This document shows positions 10,289-19,430 of a DNA stretch of 64,000 nt, piece by piece. This stretch comes from Chryseobacterium sp. Marseille-Q5410 (GTDB lineage Bacteria; Bacteroidota; Bacteroidia; Flavobacteriales; Weeksellaceae): the NCBI GenBank assembly GCA_946892665.1, contig CAMPOT010000001.1, forward strand, positions 372,001-436,000, read 5' to 3'. Position 1 is the stretch's first letter, and each line of letters begins with the position of its first letter. The notes under the pieces were generated by a model that saw only the letters and a program-made list of their open reading frames with translations, had not been told where the DNA came from and searched no databases. The position numbers and the translations under genes are program-made.

Positions 10289-11671
10289 ATGAAATTTAGA
10301 ACTGAACACGATACAATGGGCGATGTACAGGTGCCCGCAGAGAAATTTTGGGGAGCGCAAACCGAGCGATCAAGAAATAATTTCAAAATAGGGCCGGAAG
10401 CTTCTATGCAGCACGAAATTATCGAAGCTTTCGCGATTTTGAAAAAAGCAGCGGCTTTTGCAAATTGCGAATTGGGAGTGCTTTCCGAAGAAAAAAGGGA
10501 TATGATTGCCAACGTTTGCGATGAAATTTTAGAAGGAAAACTCAATGATCAATTTCCGCTGGTGATTTGGCAAACCGGTTCCGGAACACAGAGTAATATG
10601 AATTTGAACGAAGTGATTTCCAACAAAGCTCATGTGAACAACGGTGGAGTTTTGGGTGAGAAATCAATTATTCATCCGAATGATGATGTGAATAAATCCC
10701 AAAGTTCAAACGATACTTTTCCCACTGCAATGCACATTGCTGCTTATAAAAAAGTGGTTGAGCATACTTTACCCGCAGTTGAGAAACTAAGAAATACGTT
10801 GAACACTAAAGCCGAAAATTTCTATAATATTGTGAAAATCGGAAGAACTCATTTGATGGATGCTACACCATTAACGCTGGGTCAAGAATTTTCCGGTTAT
10901 GTGGCTCAACTCGATTACGCGATGAAGGCCATTACCAATACGCTCGATCATTTACAGGAAATTGCACTTGGCGGAACTGCTGTTGGGACCGGACTCAATA
11001 CTCCGAAAGATTATGATGTTACCGTAGCAAAATACATTTCAGAATTCACGGATTTACCTTTTGTAACGGCTCCTAATAAGTTTGAAGCGCTCGCTGCACA
11101 CGATGCAATTGTGGAATCTCACGGAGCATTGAAGCAGCTTGCAGTGTCATTATACAAAATCGCGCAGGATATTCGTTTGCTGGCTTCCGGACCGAGATGT
11201 GGTATCGGTGAGATCTTGATTCCTGAAAACGAACCCGGCTCTTCGATCATGCCCGGAAAAGTAAATCCGACACAAAACGAAGCAATGACGATGGTTTGCG
11301 CACAAGTTTTGGGAAATGATACCACGATTTCTTTCGCCGGAACTCAGGGAAATTATGAATTAAATGTTTTCAAACCCGTGATGGCGTACAATTTCTTGCA
11401 ATCTGCTCAACTTTTGGGCGATGCTTGTATTTCTTTTAATGATCATTGTGCGGTAGGAATTGAACCCAATTTGTCAAGGATTAAAGAGTTAGTAGATCAA
11501 TCATTGATGTTGGTTACTGCCCTAAATCCGCATATTGGTTACGAAAATGCGGCAAAAATTGCCAAAGCTGCACATAAAAACGGAACTACTTTGAAGCAAG
11601 AAGCAGTGAATCTCGGTTTGCTCACCGCCGAACAGTTTGATGAATGGGTGAAGCCTGAAGATATGGTGTAA
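10289..11671 (+). CDS. fumC: Fumarate hydratase, class II
   Basis: A 460-residue iron-independent fumarase of the aspartase/fumarase superfamily. The superfamily signature is [16 protein letters not shown], with the catalytic serine in the SS pair near residue 316. [17 protein letters not shown] and [21 protein letters not shown] are the other conserved active-site stretches. It does the same reaction as the class I enzyme encoded divergently upstream but is stable to oxygen and iron shortage. A long inverted repeat follows the stop codon and probably ends both this and the convergent recN transcript. Confidence 0.97.
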   Translation: MKFRTEHDTMGDVQVPAEKFWGAQTERSRNNFKIGPEASMQHEIIEAFAILKKAAAFANCELGVLSEEKRDMIANVCDEILEGKLNDQFPLVIWQTGSGTQSNMNLNEVISNKAHVNNGGVLGEKSIIHPNDDVNKSQSSNDTFPTAMHIAAYKKVVEHTLPAVEKLRNTLNTKAENFYNIVKIGRTHLMDATPLTLGQEFSGYVAQLDYAMKAITNTLDHLQEIALGGTAVGTGLNTPKDYDVTVAKYISEFTDLPFVTAPNKFEALAAHDAIVESHGALKQLAVSLYKIAQDIRLLASGPRCGIGEILIPENEPGSSIMPGKVNPTQNEAMTMVCAQVLGNDTTISFAGTQGNYELNVFKPVMAYNFLQSAQLLGDACISFNDHCAVGIEPNLSRIKELVDQSLMLVTALNPHIGYENAAKIAKAAHKNGTTLKQEAVNLGLLTAEQFDEWVKPEDMV

Positions 11672-11707
11672 TCAACTGACAATTAGCCGGAATTAATGAG
11701 TAAAATA

Positions 11708-11763
11708 AATCACCGCGGTGCTTAATAAAAATCGTGGCAACTAGGAAAAATACCGCGGTGATT
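11708..11763. terminator. Inverted repeat between fumC and recN
   Basis: AATCACCGCGGT (11708-11719) and ACCGCGGTGATT (11752-11763) form a perfect 12-bp inverted repeat around a 32-bp spacer, followed by a T-rich stretch. Each arm contains the self-palindrome ACCGCGGT. It lies between convergent genes, so a bidirectional terminator is the simplest reading. The long spacer and the palindromic arms also fit a protein-binding pair or a small repeat element. Confidence 0.5.
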
Positions 11764-11802
11764 ATAAATTTTTTTGGGGTAAAATATTTTTTTTATGAAA
11801 AA

Positions 11803-13452
11803 TTATTTCATTAATTCCTTCGCCTGAGAAATTGCAGCGTCTGTAATCTTGCTTCCAGAAAGCAATTGCGCAATTTCTTGAAGTTTTTGGTCATCGCTTA
11901 GTGGCAAAATCGTCGATTGTGTTTTTCCGGAAACATCATCTTTCATTACTTTGTAATTGTTGTTCCCTTTAGCGGCGACTTGTGCAAGGTGAGTAATGAC
12001 GATTAATTGCATATTTTCGGACATTTCGCGCATTACATTTCCCATTTCTTCAGCGACTTTTCCGGAAACTCCTGTATCGATTTCATCTAAAATCAAAGTT
12101 GGCAGTTCAGCGTTTTCGGCCATAATTTTCTTAACGGAAAGCATGACTCTAGATCTCTCACCACCGGAAATAGCCGACTGAATCGGCTTTAATGGAAACC
12201 CGGAATTGGCCTGAAACATCAGCTGAATTTGCTCTTTCCCGAATGGATTGAAATTTTGGCTGTCTTTCAGTTCAACTTCTATTTTTGCCTTTTCTAAGCC
12301 GAGTTGTTTCAATAATGCTTCTGTTTTTTTCACAAAATCCGGAGCATTTTTTTTTCGGTTGGCAGATAATTCTTTCGCTAACTTTTCTAAATGTTCAGAA
12401 GAAGCGTAAATTTTCTTTTCAACTTCGGAAATTCGGAATTCTAAGTCCACGAAAGTACCTTGCTCATTGGAAATTTCATCACGAATCGCTTTCAGTTCAT
12501 CGATAGAATTTGCATTGTGTTTCAACAATAAAAGATTAATTGTGTTTAATTTCTGGTTCAATTCTACCAGAATTTCAGGGCTGGTTTCCATTTTTTCAGC
12601 TTCATCCTGTAATTCAAAAAGAATGTCCTTAAATTCTACAAAATTTTCCTGAAATCTTTCGTTCAGCAAAGTAAATTCGTGAGAAAGATCGGCAACTTTC
12701 GAAAGTTTTCCTTTCACATCGTTTAAAGAATCCAAAATCCCGATTTCTTCCGCATCGATTTTGCTGAAGATTTGCGAGAGATTTTCGGTGATGGTTTCCG
12801 CGTTTTCGTGGCGTTTCACTTGGCTTTGAAGTTCTTCCAAATCGATGAGATCCAAGTTAGCCTCTAACAATTCATTTAGCAAAAATGCTTTGTAATCGCT
12901 TTCTTTGTTTCCTTCAGAAAGTTGTTTTTTTAAGTTTTCGAGTTCATTTACCAATCTTTTATGCTCAGCAAATTCTTTTTGGTAAACAGAAATCAGGGTT
13001 TTATTCTTAGATAATCCGTCGACAATTTGAAATTGGTAATCTTCATCAAACAAATTGGAAGTTTCAAACTGCGAATGAATATCGATCAGTTTGGAAGAAA
13101 GCTTTTTCAGTGTTTCCAAAGTTACCGGAACATCGTTGATGAAAGCACGGGATTTTCCGTTCGGTAGCAGTTCGCGACGGATCACGGTTTGGTTTTCGAA
13201 ATCGAGGTCGTTATCATCAAAAAAATTTCTGAAATTTTCGTTGATTAAAAATTCAGCTTCAACAATGCTTTTTGCTTCGGAATTTTGCGACGATTTCGTG
13301 TCGGCTCTTTCTCCCAAAATCAAGCGTAAAGCTCCGAGAATGATTGATTTCCCAGCACCTGTTTCACCTGTAATTACCTGTAAACCTTTGTTTAAAGTAA
13401 TTTCTAGGGAATCGATTAACGCGAAATTTTGAATGAAAATTCTTGAGAGCAT
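11803..13452 (-). CDS. recN: DNA repair protein RecN
   Basis: A 549-residue SMC-like ATPase acting in double-strand break repair by recombination. The N-terminus has the RecN start MLSRIFIQNFALID and Walker A TGETGAGKS. The middle, about residues 150-380, is predominantly coiled-coil (rich in E, K and L heptads). The C-terminus holds the ABC signature SGGERSRVML and Walker B PTLILDEIDTGVSG. Its length is normal. It is the last gene of the minus-strand block bamD-rpoZ-coaBC-DUF4835-recN. Confidence 0.97.
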   Translation of the reverse strand: MLSRIFIQNFALIDSLEITLNKGLQVITGETGAGKSIILGALRLILGERADTKSSQNSEAKSIVEAEFLINENFRNFFDDNDLDFENQTVIRRELLPNGKSRAFINDVPVTLETLKKLSSKLIDIHSQFETSNLFDEDYQFQIVDGLSKNKTLISVYQKEFAEHKRLVNELENLKKQLSEGNKESDYKAFLLNELLEANLDLIDLEELQSQVKRHENAETITENLSQIFSKIDAEEIGILDSLNDVKGKLSKVADLSHEFTLLNERFQENFVEFKDILFELQDEAEKMETSPEILVELNQKLNTINLLLLKHNANSIDELKAIRDEISNEQGTFVDLEFRISEVEKKIYASSEHLEKLAKELSANRKKNAPDFVKKTEALLKQLGLEKAKIEVELKDSQNFNPFGKEQIQLMFQANSGFPLKPIQSAISGGERSRVMLSVKKIMAENAELPTLILDEIDTGVSGKVAEEMGNVMREMSENMQLIVITHLAQVAAKGNNNYKVMKDDVSGKTQSTILPLSDDQKLQEIAQLLSGSKITDAAISQAKELMK

Positions 13453-13572
13453 GTTGATAGTAGCCGTTTACGAAATTATATTTACGAACTTGAAGCTGTA
13501 AATTTAAGGATTTTAAAGGGTATTAAAAAAAATAACCACCGAAATAGCAGAACGAAATTCAGAAAGGTGAGT

Positions 13573-14478
13573 TTATTTCCACTTATTCCATTTGCTGTCG
13601 ATTTCTCTCGGAGCCATTGTTACGAAAAGAGCTTTCAAGTCGCTCATGTTCACGGTGGCGTTGTTTCCGTTGTTGAAGATATCGAAAATTTCCTGTTTTT
13701 TGGTGTCGATGAAAAGATTCACAGGATAATTCATCTGGAAATTGTTTTCATAAGCTTTCAGTTGCAAAAGCGCATCAGCAATGATTTTCTTCGCTGAAGA
13801 TTGGTCTTGCTTGCCGAGATTGTCCAAACCGGCGCGGTGATAGGTATAGAATAGGTTTCTGAGTGTGTTTTGCTCTGGTTTTAGGATATTGTCGATCAAT
13901 GCAGCTCTGGTTTTATTACCTTCGATGAGTGACCAGCCTGCGAAATTTTGGTTTTGCGAATTATTGGATATTTTCTGCGCTTTTTCGAACCATTCTTGAC
14001 CGCCTCGAACTTTGTAGCTATCGCCATCGTATCCTAAAATGGTGTACACATAGAAACTGATTGCATCGATGAGGTTTTTACCAGAAAATTGTCTCTCGTT
14101 GAAAACCAAATTCTCGTTCTCAGTATATTCAAAACCGAAATTGGTATCGTTGATGTTCAATAAAGGAGTTTCATAAGTGGTATTAAAAACTGGTCGAACG
14201 GCTTGTACAACGATGTTTCCGCGGAAATTGCTGCTTCCTGTTCTTTCCGTAATTACGATTGCGAAATTGCATTTGATTTTTTCGAAATTCTGCAGTTTCT
14301 TTCCGGTCCAACTGGTGTTGTTAATGAAATCTCGAAGGTTTTTCTCTAACGTTCTGTAAACTTGATTGTTACTTCCTCCCAATTGCTGCGCGTTTACTTG
14401 CACGGTCGCCAAAAGTTCCTGCGAAAAGATTAGATTAAAGGAAAAAATTAGAATGAATATCGTAAAAAGTTTCTTCAT
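13573..14478 (-). CDS. DUF4835-family exported protein (possible gliding/T9SS component)
   Basis: A 301-residue protein with an N-terminal signal peptide (KKLFTIFILIFSFNLIFSQ). The body matches the Bacteroidota DUF4835 family, recognisable from NTSWTGKKLQNFEKIKCNF near residue 54 and NIVVQAVRPVFNTTYETPLL near 84. Members are reported as type IX secretion/PorD-like proteins; I state this from memory and without certainty. It sits between coaBC and recN, a conserved flavobacterial order. Location is presumably periplasmic or at the outer membrane. Confidence 0.85.
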   Translation of the reverse strand: MKKLFTIFILIFSFNLIFSQELLATVQVNAQQLGGSNNQVYRTLEKNLRDFINNTSWTGKKLQNFEKIKCNFAIVITERTGSSNFRGNIVVQAVRPVFNTTYETPLLNINDTNFGFEYTENENLVFNERQFSGKNLIDAISFYVYTILGYDGDSYKVRGGQEWFEKAQKISNNSQNQNFAGWSLIEGNKTRAALIDNILKPEQNTLRNLFYTYHRAGLDNLGKQDQSSAKKIIADALLQLKAYENNFQMNYPVNLFIDTKKQEIFDIFNNGNNATVNMSDLKALFVTMAPREIDSKWNKWK

Positions 14479-14514
14479 GTTTTGGTAAAATTAAAGAACG
14501 GAAATTTAGGAATA

Positions 14515-15720
14515 TTATTTCAGAATCTGTTCTTCTATGAAATTTAATATGTCAGATGCTACCTCATCTTTCGATTTCAACGTGAATTCTTTCTTATCTG
14601 TTTTGGTGAGTATCTTGATTTTGTTGGTATCGTTTTTGAAACCTGCGCCCTCATCACGAAGGGAATTGAGAACGATCATATCAAGATTCTTTTTCTGAAG
14701 TTTCCCTTTTGCATTTTCTTCTTCATTTTGAGTTTCCAAAGCAAAACCTACTAAAAATTGCTTGTCTTTTTTATCGCCCATCGTTTGCAAGATGTCCGGA
14801 TTTTTAACCAATTCAATCGTCAATGAATCATCGTTTTTCTTTATTTTTTCTTTGGCAATTTCCTTCGGAGCATAATCCGCAACCGCCGCACTTGCAATCG
14901 CAATATCCACATTTTGGAAATAATGGAAAACTTGCGCGTACATTTCTTTTGCGGAAGTAACTCTGTAAACTTCAATGTTTTGATGACGAATCTGCTGAGA
15001 ACTCGGTCCGGAAATCAGAATCACTTTCGCCCCTCGATTTGCGGCTTCTTGGGCAATCGAGAAGCCCATTTTCCCCGATGAATGATTTCCGATAAAACGC
15101 ACCGGATCAATCGCTTCATAAGTTGGTCCTGCAGTGATGAGGATGGTTTTTCCGGTTAAATTTTTTGACTTTTGATTGGAATTAAAAAAGGAAGCAATGG
15201 TGTTTGCAATGGTTTCAGGTTCCGCCATCCTTCCTTGTCCGATTAATCCACTGGCTAATTCACCATTTTCTGCGGGAATAATAAAATGCCCGAAATCTTC
15301 AGCCAATTCCAAGTTTTGTTTTGTAGAAGGATGTTGATACATATCCAAATCCATTGCAGGGCCAATAAAAACCGGACATTTCGCCGACATATAAGTCGCA
15401 ATTACTAAATTGTCGCAAATCCCATGAACCATTTTAGCCAAAGTATTCGCTGTACACGGAGCGATAAGCATTAAATCTGCCCAAAGCGCAAACTCAACAT
15501 GATTATTCCAAGTTCCATCTTTGGAATAAAAATCGGAGTAAACGGGCTTTTTGGAAAGGGTAGAAAGGGTAAGTTTCGATACGAAATTTTCCGCTGAAGG
15601 AGTCATCAAAACCTGAACTTCAGCGCCTTTTTTGATAAGGTCACGGATGAGGTAATTGATTTTGTAAGCGGCAATTCCGCCGGAAATACCAATGAGAATT
15701 TTTTTACCTTCTAGGATCAT
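14515..15720 (-). CDS. coaBC: Bifunctional phosphopantothenoylcysteine decarboxylase/synthetase
   Basis: A 401-residue fusion catalysing two consecutive steps of coenzyme A synthesis: CTP-dependent ligation of cysteine to 4'-phosphopantothenate, then FMN-dependent decarboxylation. The N-terminal CoaC flavoprotein domain (residues 1-185) has GISGGIAAYK, the catalytic-His region NHVEFALWADLMLIAPCTAN, and IGPAMDLDMY. The C-terminal CoaB domain begins at KTILITAGPTYEAIDPVRFI and contains the SSGKMGFSIAQEAANRGA NTP-binding stretch. Gene order with rpoZ upstream and DUF4835 downstream is typical of flavobacteria. Confidence 0.97.
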   Translation of the reverse strand: MILEGKKILIGISGGIAAYKINYLIRDLIKKGAEVQVLMTPSAENFVSKLTLSTLSKKPVYSDFYSKDGTWNNHVEFALWADLMLIAPCTANTLAKMVHGICDNLVIATYMSAKCPVFIGPAMDLDMYQHPSTKQNLELAEDFGHFIIPAENGELASGLIGQGRMAEPETIANTIASFFNSNQKSKNLTGKTILITAGPTYEAIDPVRFIGNHSSGKMGFSIAQEAANRGAKVILISGPSSQQIRHQNIEVYRVTSAKEMYAQVFHYFQNVDIAIASAAVADYAPKEIAKEKIKKNDDSLTIELVKNPDILQTMGDKKDKQFLVGFALETQNEEENAKGKLQKKNLDMIVLNSLRDEGAGFKNDTNKIKILTKTDKKEFTLKSKDEVASDILNFIEEQILK

Positions 15721-15773
15721 TAGTTTGAGATTTAGCTTGCACGAATTTAGTTAAAAATTTAAAAATCGAGATG

Positions 15774-15808
15774 AATAAAAAAATCGCAAAAGTAAAAACT
15801 TCTGCGAT
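15774..15808 (-). terminator. Hairpin with T-run between rpoZ and coaBC
   Basis: On the minus strand ATCGCAGAAG (15799-15808) pairs with CTTTTGCGAT (15783-15792), a 10-bp stem with one G-U pair, and continues into seven T's. It may attenuate or end the bamD-rpoZ transcript before coaBC. Confidence 0.7.
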
Positions 15809-15837
15809 CCTTATTTTATTGATTAGAAAAACTTGGG

Positions 15838-16167
15838 TTAATTTTGGTTTTTCTCGTCAGTGTGTCTAAAATAAATTTCTCCGTCTAGCCACTCCTGAAT
15901 TGCGATCGAAGTAGGTTTTGGGAGTTTTTCGTAATGTTTTGAGATTTCGATTTGCTCTCTGTTTTCGAAAACTTCTTCCAAGGTAGAGTTGTGAACCGCA
16001 AATTCGTCTAATTTATTATGAAGTTCAGAGCGAATTTCAGCATTGATCTGTTCTGCTCTTTTGCCCATAATTACGATGGCTTCGTAGATAGAACCTACAT
16101 TTTTTTCGATTTTATCTCTGTCGTAAGTTATTGTACTTATTTCTGCTTTAGAATCTTTTGCGCTCAT
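15838..16167 (-). CDS. rpoZ: RNA polymerase omega subunit-like protein
   Basis: A 109-residue protein resembling the Bacteroidota form of RpoZ, which helps RNA polymerase assemble and stay stable. The segment NVGSIYEAIVIMGKRAEQINAEI corresponds to the omega helix that clamps the beta' subunit. Position between bamD and coaBC matches the usual gene order, as rpoZ also precedes coaBC in many other bacteria. The start was set at the ATG before SAKDSKAEI; an ATG 11 codons further upstream is also in frame but would crowd the bamD stop. Confidence 0.8.
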   Translation of the reverse strand: MSAKDSKAEISTITYDRDKIEKNVGSIYEAIVIMGKRAEQINAEIRSELHNKLDEFAVHNSTLEEVFENREQIEISKHYEKLPKPTSIAIQEWLDGEIYFRHTDEKNQN

Positions 16168-16209
16168 TTTCAGTGGAGTTTGTGTAATTAAAGTTTGCAA
16201 ATATACAGT

Positions 16210-17184
16210 TTATTTTTGGATTTGGAAAGTGGCAGCCGGCGCAGGTGTAGAAAGTGCAGCGCTGTCTCTTTTGATCTGTGCAGCTTTCTTTTCAGCTTCT
16301 TTTTGATCTTTTTCCTGATGTTGTTTTAGTTCTTCAGCTCGAATCTTTTCTTGAAGTTCTTTTCTTCTGGTTTCTACTTTCTTTTCAACTTCAGCGAAAT
16401 TTTCTTTTTCCTTCAAAAGTTTAGCTCTCAAATCAATTGCCTGTTTTGCATTTGCGGTATTGGGCATATCTCTTTCAACTTGTTTTGTGAAAGCCAAAGC
16501 ATTTTCGATTCTTTCTTTTTTCAAGTCATAAACCGAATTTACAGCGAGTTCATACTTTGATTTTAAGATATATTCGTAGATTTTATCAATCAATTTTGTA
16601 CTGGGGAAATCATTAAGAACATTCTCGAAAGCTACATTGGCAGCTTTGTAATCAGCCATTTTGTAATATTGTCTTGCGTTTTCATAAGCTTTGAATTCAA
16701 GTTTATAACTCAACTCATCAATCAGCTCATTAATATTTTTAGACTTTTCAGAATTCGGATAGTTGTTCAAGAAATTTTGAAGTTCGTTGATCGCAAGCTC
16801 GGTACTCGATTGGTCCAGATTATAGTCCATAGATCCCTCGTAATAACACAACGCCGACATGTATGATGCGTCTTCAGCACGCTTATCCTGTGGGAAAGTT
16901 ACCGCAAAATTCTTAAATTGGTGACCTGCTAGTTTGTAGTTTTTGTCATAATAATTGGCGTAAGCAGAGTTGTATACCACGTTTGGAGCGTCGTCTGTAC
17001 CCGCTACAAGATTCGAAAGTCTTTCGTACAATGCCAAAGCATCGGACCATTTTTTCTTTTCGAAGTTTTCGTTGGCAACTTTAAGGATATAATCTTTATC
17101 CGCACTTTTCATTGCGAGTTCCTGCTGTTTGTTACAAGCCGACAATGCGAAAATTGCGAGGAGTACTATCAAATATTTTTTCAT
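16210..17184 (-). CDS. bamD: Outer membrane assembly lipoprotein BamD
   Basis: A 324-residue lipoprotein of the BAM complex, which folds beta-barrel proteins into the outer membrane. The N-terminal signal ends in the lipobox LSAC (residues 15-18). Residues about 27-240 contain tetratricopeptide-like repeats (AYANYYDKNYKLAGHQFKNF, ALCYYEGSMDYNLDQSSTEL, QYYKMADYKAANVAFENVLN), as in YfiO/BamD. The C-terminal 80 residues are a charged, probably coiled-coil tail (KEKENFAEVEKKVETRRKEL) that extends past E. coli BamD. It is probably cotranscribed with rpoZ, 42 bp downstream. Confidence 0.9.
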   Translation of the reverse strand: MKKYLIVLLAIFALSACNKQQELAMKSADKDYILKVANENFEKKKWSDALALYERLSNLVAGTDDAPNVVYNSAYANYYDKNYKLAGHQFKNFAVTFPQDKRAEDASYMSALCYYEGSMDYNLDQSSTELAINELQNFLNNYPNSEKSKNINELIDELSYKLEFKAYENARQYYKMADYKAANVAFENVLNDFPSTKLIDKIYEYILKSKYELAVNSVYDLKKERIENALAFTKQVERDMPNTANAKQAIDLRAKLLKEKENFAEVEKKVETRRKELQEKIRAEELKQHQEKDQKEAEKKAAQIKRDSAALSTPAPAATFQIQK

Positions 17185-17330
17185 AAATCTTTTATGGCAG
17201 AAATAGTTAAGAAGGTTTTCTGCACTTCAGTTTGCAAAAATATAATTTTTTTGTCAATAGATTTTTTTTTATGATAATTTAACTTATAATTTAACTCCAG
17301 TTCGTGTTTTTATTAATGTTTTGTAACAAC

Positions 17331-17957
17331 CTAGTTGGCAGTATAGCCAACTACAGAGAATATGGTTACAAGCAAATTTGCGAGAATTTTCTTTTCCGCG
17401 TCTTGCAAGTATGATTCTTCCTTTCCAGTAACATATAATTCGTAAAAATTTTTGTTCCGAATGACGAATAACGAAGAACCAACAATGAGCGTCAATATAT
17501 CTTCTGGCTTTGGTGTATTATTAAAAACTCCTGATGCAACTCCTTTTTTGATGACGTCGTCGATTTTCGCGGTGAAAGTCGTGTAAAATTCCAAAAGGTC
17601 AGTTTTCAAATGCTCAGTATGCCGAAGTTCTTGAGTTACAAATCCGTGGAAATAATTAAATTTAAATAATTGATTTACAACATATTTTATGAGTTCTTTC
17701 AATTGCATTTCAGGTTTTCCATCTTTGATGATTTCCGCAAATTCAGCGAAACTTTCCCTGGTTTTTTGAACTCGATATCGATAAAGATACGACATCATTT
17801 TTTCCTTAGAACCGAAATAGTAGGAAATCATTGCAACATTGATGTTTGCTTGCGACGAAATATCACGAATCGAAGTGCCTTCAAAGCCTTTTTTTGCGAT
17901 AAGTTTTTCCGCAACATCCAATATGTGAATCTGCTTTTCCGAGAATTTCTTCTTCAT
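17331..17957 (-). CDS. TetR-family transcriptional regulator
   Basis: A 208-residue repressor-type regulator. Residues 8-55 form the TetR helix-turn-helix (ILDVAEKLIAKKGFEGTSIRDISSQA then MISYYFGSKEKMMSYLY). The remaining 150 residues are the divergent ligand-binding domain, so the inducer cannot be guessed. It is divergently transcribed from the TatD-like gene, and a perfect 12-bp palindrome lies 45 bp upstream of its start, which suggests autoregulation and control of the neighbour. Confidence 0.9.
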   Translation of the reverse strand: MKKKFSEKQIHILDVAEKLIAKKGFEGTSIRDISSQANINVAMISYYFGSKEKMMSYLYRYRVQKTRESFAEFAEIIKDGKPEMQLKELIKYVVNQLFKFNYFHGFVTQELRHTEHLKTDLLEFYTTFTAKIDDVIKKGVASGVFNNTPKPEDILTLIVGSSLFVIRNKNFYELYVTGKEESYLQDAEKKILANLLVTIFSVVGYTAN

Positions 17958-18001
17958 AATGAGTTAATTTGAGTAAAGTTAAGGAATTCTTTGTTTATTT
18001 A

Positions 18002-18013
18002 AAACAATTGTTT
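18002..18013. promoter_or_regulatory. Palindromic operator candidate for the adjacent TetR regulator
   Basis: AAACAATTGTTT is a perfect 12-bp palindrome inside a longer near-palindrome (TTTA on the left, AAAT on the right). It sits in the 90-bp gap between divergent tetR and tatD-like genes, the usual place for a TetR dimer site. Binding is inferred. Confidence 0.45.
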
Positions 18014-18047
18014 AAATTTTTTCGACCTTTTTTTATTAATTTTGATT

Positions 18048-18677
18048 ATGGAGTTTTTTAATTTTCACCATCATGATTATACTAAGAAGTTTGGTATTTA
18101 TAATTTAAAATTAAGAGAAGTTCCACCCCTTAATTTTTTTTCGGCCGGAATTCATCCTCAAGACATTACTTGGAATTTTGAAGAAGATTTTTTATGGCTT
18201 AAAACCGTTTCTAAATCAAAAAACTGCGTCTCAATCGGGGAATGCGGCCTGGATGGTTTGATTGAAATTGACGATAATCTCCAGCATGAGATTTTCCTAA
18301 AACAAATTGAACTCGCCAACGCGCTCCAAAAACCAATCATCATCCATTGTGTTAGAAGATTTTCCCAGCTTCTTCATTTCAAAAAAAAAGCGAAAGTTCC
18401 TATGATTGTTCACGGTTTTAATAAGAGAAAAACCGTCGGTGAAGAATTACTAAAAAATCAGTTTTGTTTAAGTTTTGGAAAGTCGGCTTTGTATGACGTA
18501 AATTTGCAGGATTTTTTGAAAGAAATTCCAATCGGTCAACTTTTTCTGGAAACAGACTCTGCTGATTTTGAAATTAAAGATTTATACTACAAAATGGCAG
18601 AATTAAGAGGTTATACCATTGAAGATTTCCAAGAAAAAATCAAAGAAAACCTTAAAAATTTACAAATTACTATATAA
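18048..18677 (+). CDS. TatD-family metal-dependent hydrolase, short form
   Basis: A 209-residue protein shorter than the usual 255-265 for TatD deoxyribonucleases. Recognisable metal-site blocks are NFHHHDY at the N-terminus (in place of the usual HxHxD), SIGECGLDG near residue 63, IIHCVRR near 101, and FLETDSADF near 169. The C-terminal part after the TDS motif is short. Likely a DNase or hydrolase, substrate unknown. The start is the ATG at 18048; a TTG two codons upstream is less likely. Its stop nearly touches the next gene (1 bp gap). Confidence 0.82.
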   Translation: MEFFNFHHHDYTKKFGIYNLKLREVPPLNFFSAGIHPQDITWNFEEDFLWLKTVSKSKNCVSIGECGLDGLIEIDDNLQHEIFLKQIELANALQKPIIIHCVRRFSQLLHFKKKAKVPMIVHGFNKRKTVGEELLKNQFCLSFGKSALYDVNLQDFLKEIPIGQLFLETDSADFEIKDLYYKMAELRGYTIEDFQEKIKENLKNLQITI

Positions 18678-18678
18678 A

Positions 18679-19407
18679 ATGGAGAAAGATTGGCTGGAAA
18701 GAACTGAACTGCTCATTAAAAAAGAAGGAATTGAAAAACTACAACAGGCAAATGTTTTAGTAGTGGGTTTAGGCGGAGTTGGTTCGTTCGCAGCTGAATT
18801 TCTTGCAAGAGCAGGGATTGGAAAAATTACGATTGTTGATGGCGATGTGGTTGATATTACCAATGTTAACAGACAACTTCCGGCTCTTCATTCCACCGTT
18901 GGACAACCAAAAGTAGAATTAGTTGGTGAAAGAATGCTTGATATTAATCCGAAATTAGAACTGACGAAAATTAATGAATTTTTGGTTCCGGAAACTATTG
19001 AGCAAGTTATTGATTCGCAAGAATTTAACTATATTTTGGATTGTATCGACAGTGTCACTCCGAAAATATCTTTAATAAGAATTGCGAAAAGAAGAAAAAT
19101 AAAAGTAGTAAGTTGTATGGGCGCGGGCGGAAAAACTGATCCATCTAAAGTGATGGTACGCGACATCAGTAAAACCTATAACTGCTATCTTGCTAAAAAT
19201 GTAAGAAAACGCCTTAAAAAAGAAAAAATTAATAAAGGAATTCGTTGTGTATTTTCCAATGAAATTCAGGATGAAGATAGTCTGAAAATGACAGATGGAA
19301 CTAATTTTAAGCGTTCTTTTTATGGAACCATTAGTTTTATGCCTGCAATTTTTGGATTGTATGCTGCTGCAGAAATTATAAATTATTTAATAAAAGAAAC
19401 TAAATAA
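18679..19407 (+). CDS. ThiF/TcdA-family E1-like enzyme, probable tRNA t6A dehydratase
   Basis: A 242-residue E1-type adenylating enzyme. It has the nucleotide-binding motif VVGLGGVGSFAAEFLARAG near residue 27, the Asp/Arg region VDGDVVDITNVNRQLPA, and the YILDCIDSVTPKISLI stretch. The C-terminal INKGIRCVFSNE is typical of TcdA (CsdL/YgdL), which cyclises threonylcarbamoyladenosine in tRNA. Start ATG 18679 gives the usual N-terminus; upstream in-frame codons overlap the TatD gene. The TcdA assignment over other ThiF-like enzymes is likely but not proved. Confidence 0.85.
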   Translation: MEKDWLERTELLIKKEGIEKLQQANVLVVGLGGVGSFAAEFLARAGIGKITIVDGDVVDITNVNRQLPALHSTVGQPKVELVGERMLDINPKLELTKINEFLVPETIEQVIDSQEFNYILDCIDSVTPKISLIRIAKRRKIKVVSCMGAGGKTDPSKVMVRDISKTYNCYLAKNVRKRLKKEKINKGIRCVFSNEIQDEDSLKMTDGTNFKRSFYGTISFMPAIFGLYAAAEIINYLIKETK

Positions 19408-19430
19408 AAGCAATAATCAAAATTTTTACT

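Noticed and set aside
18037-18044. TAATTTTG as -7 box of the TatD-like gene
   Set aside because: It ends 3 bp before the start codon and the nearest TTG is 26 bp upstream, so the start of transcription would fall inside the gene.
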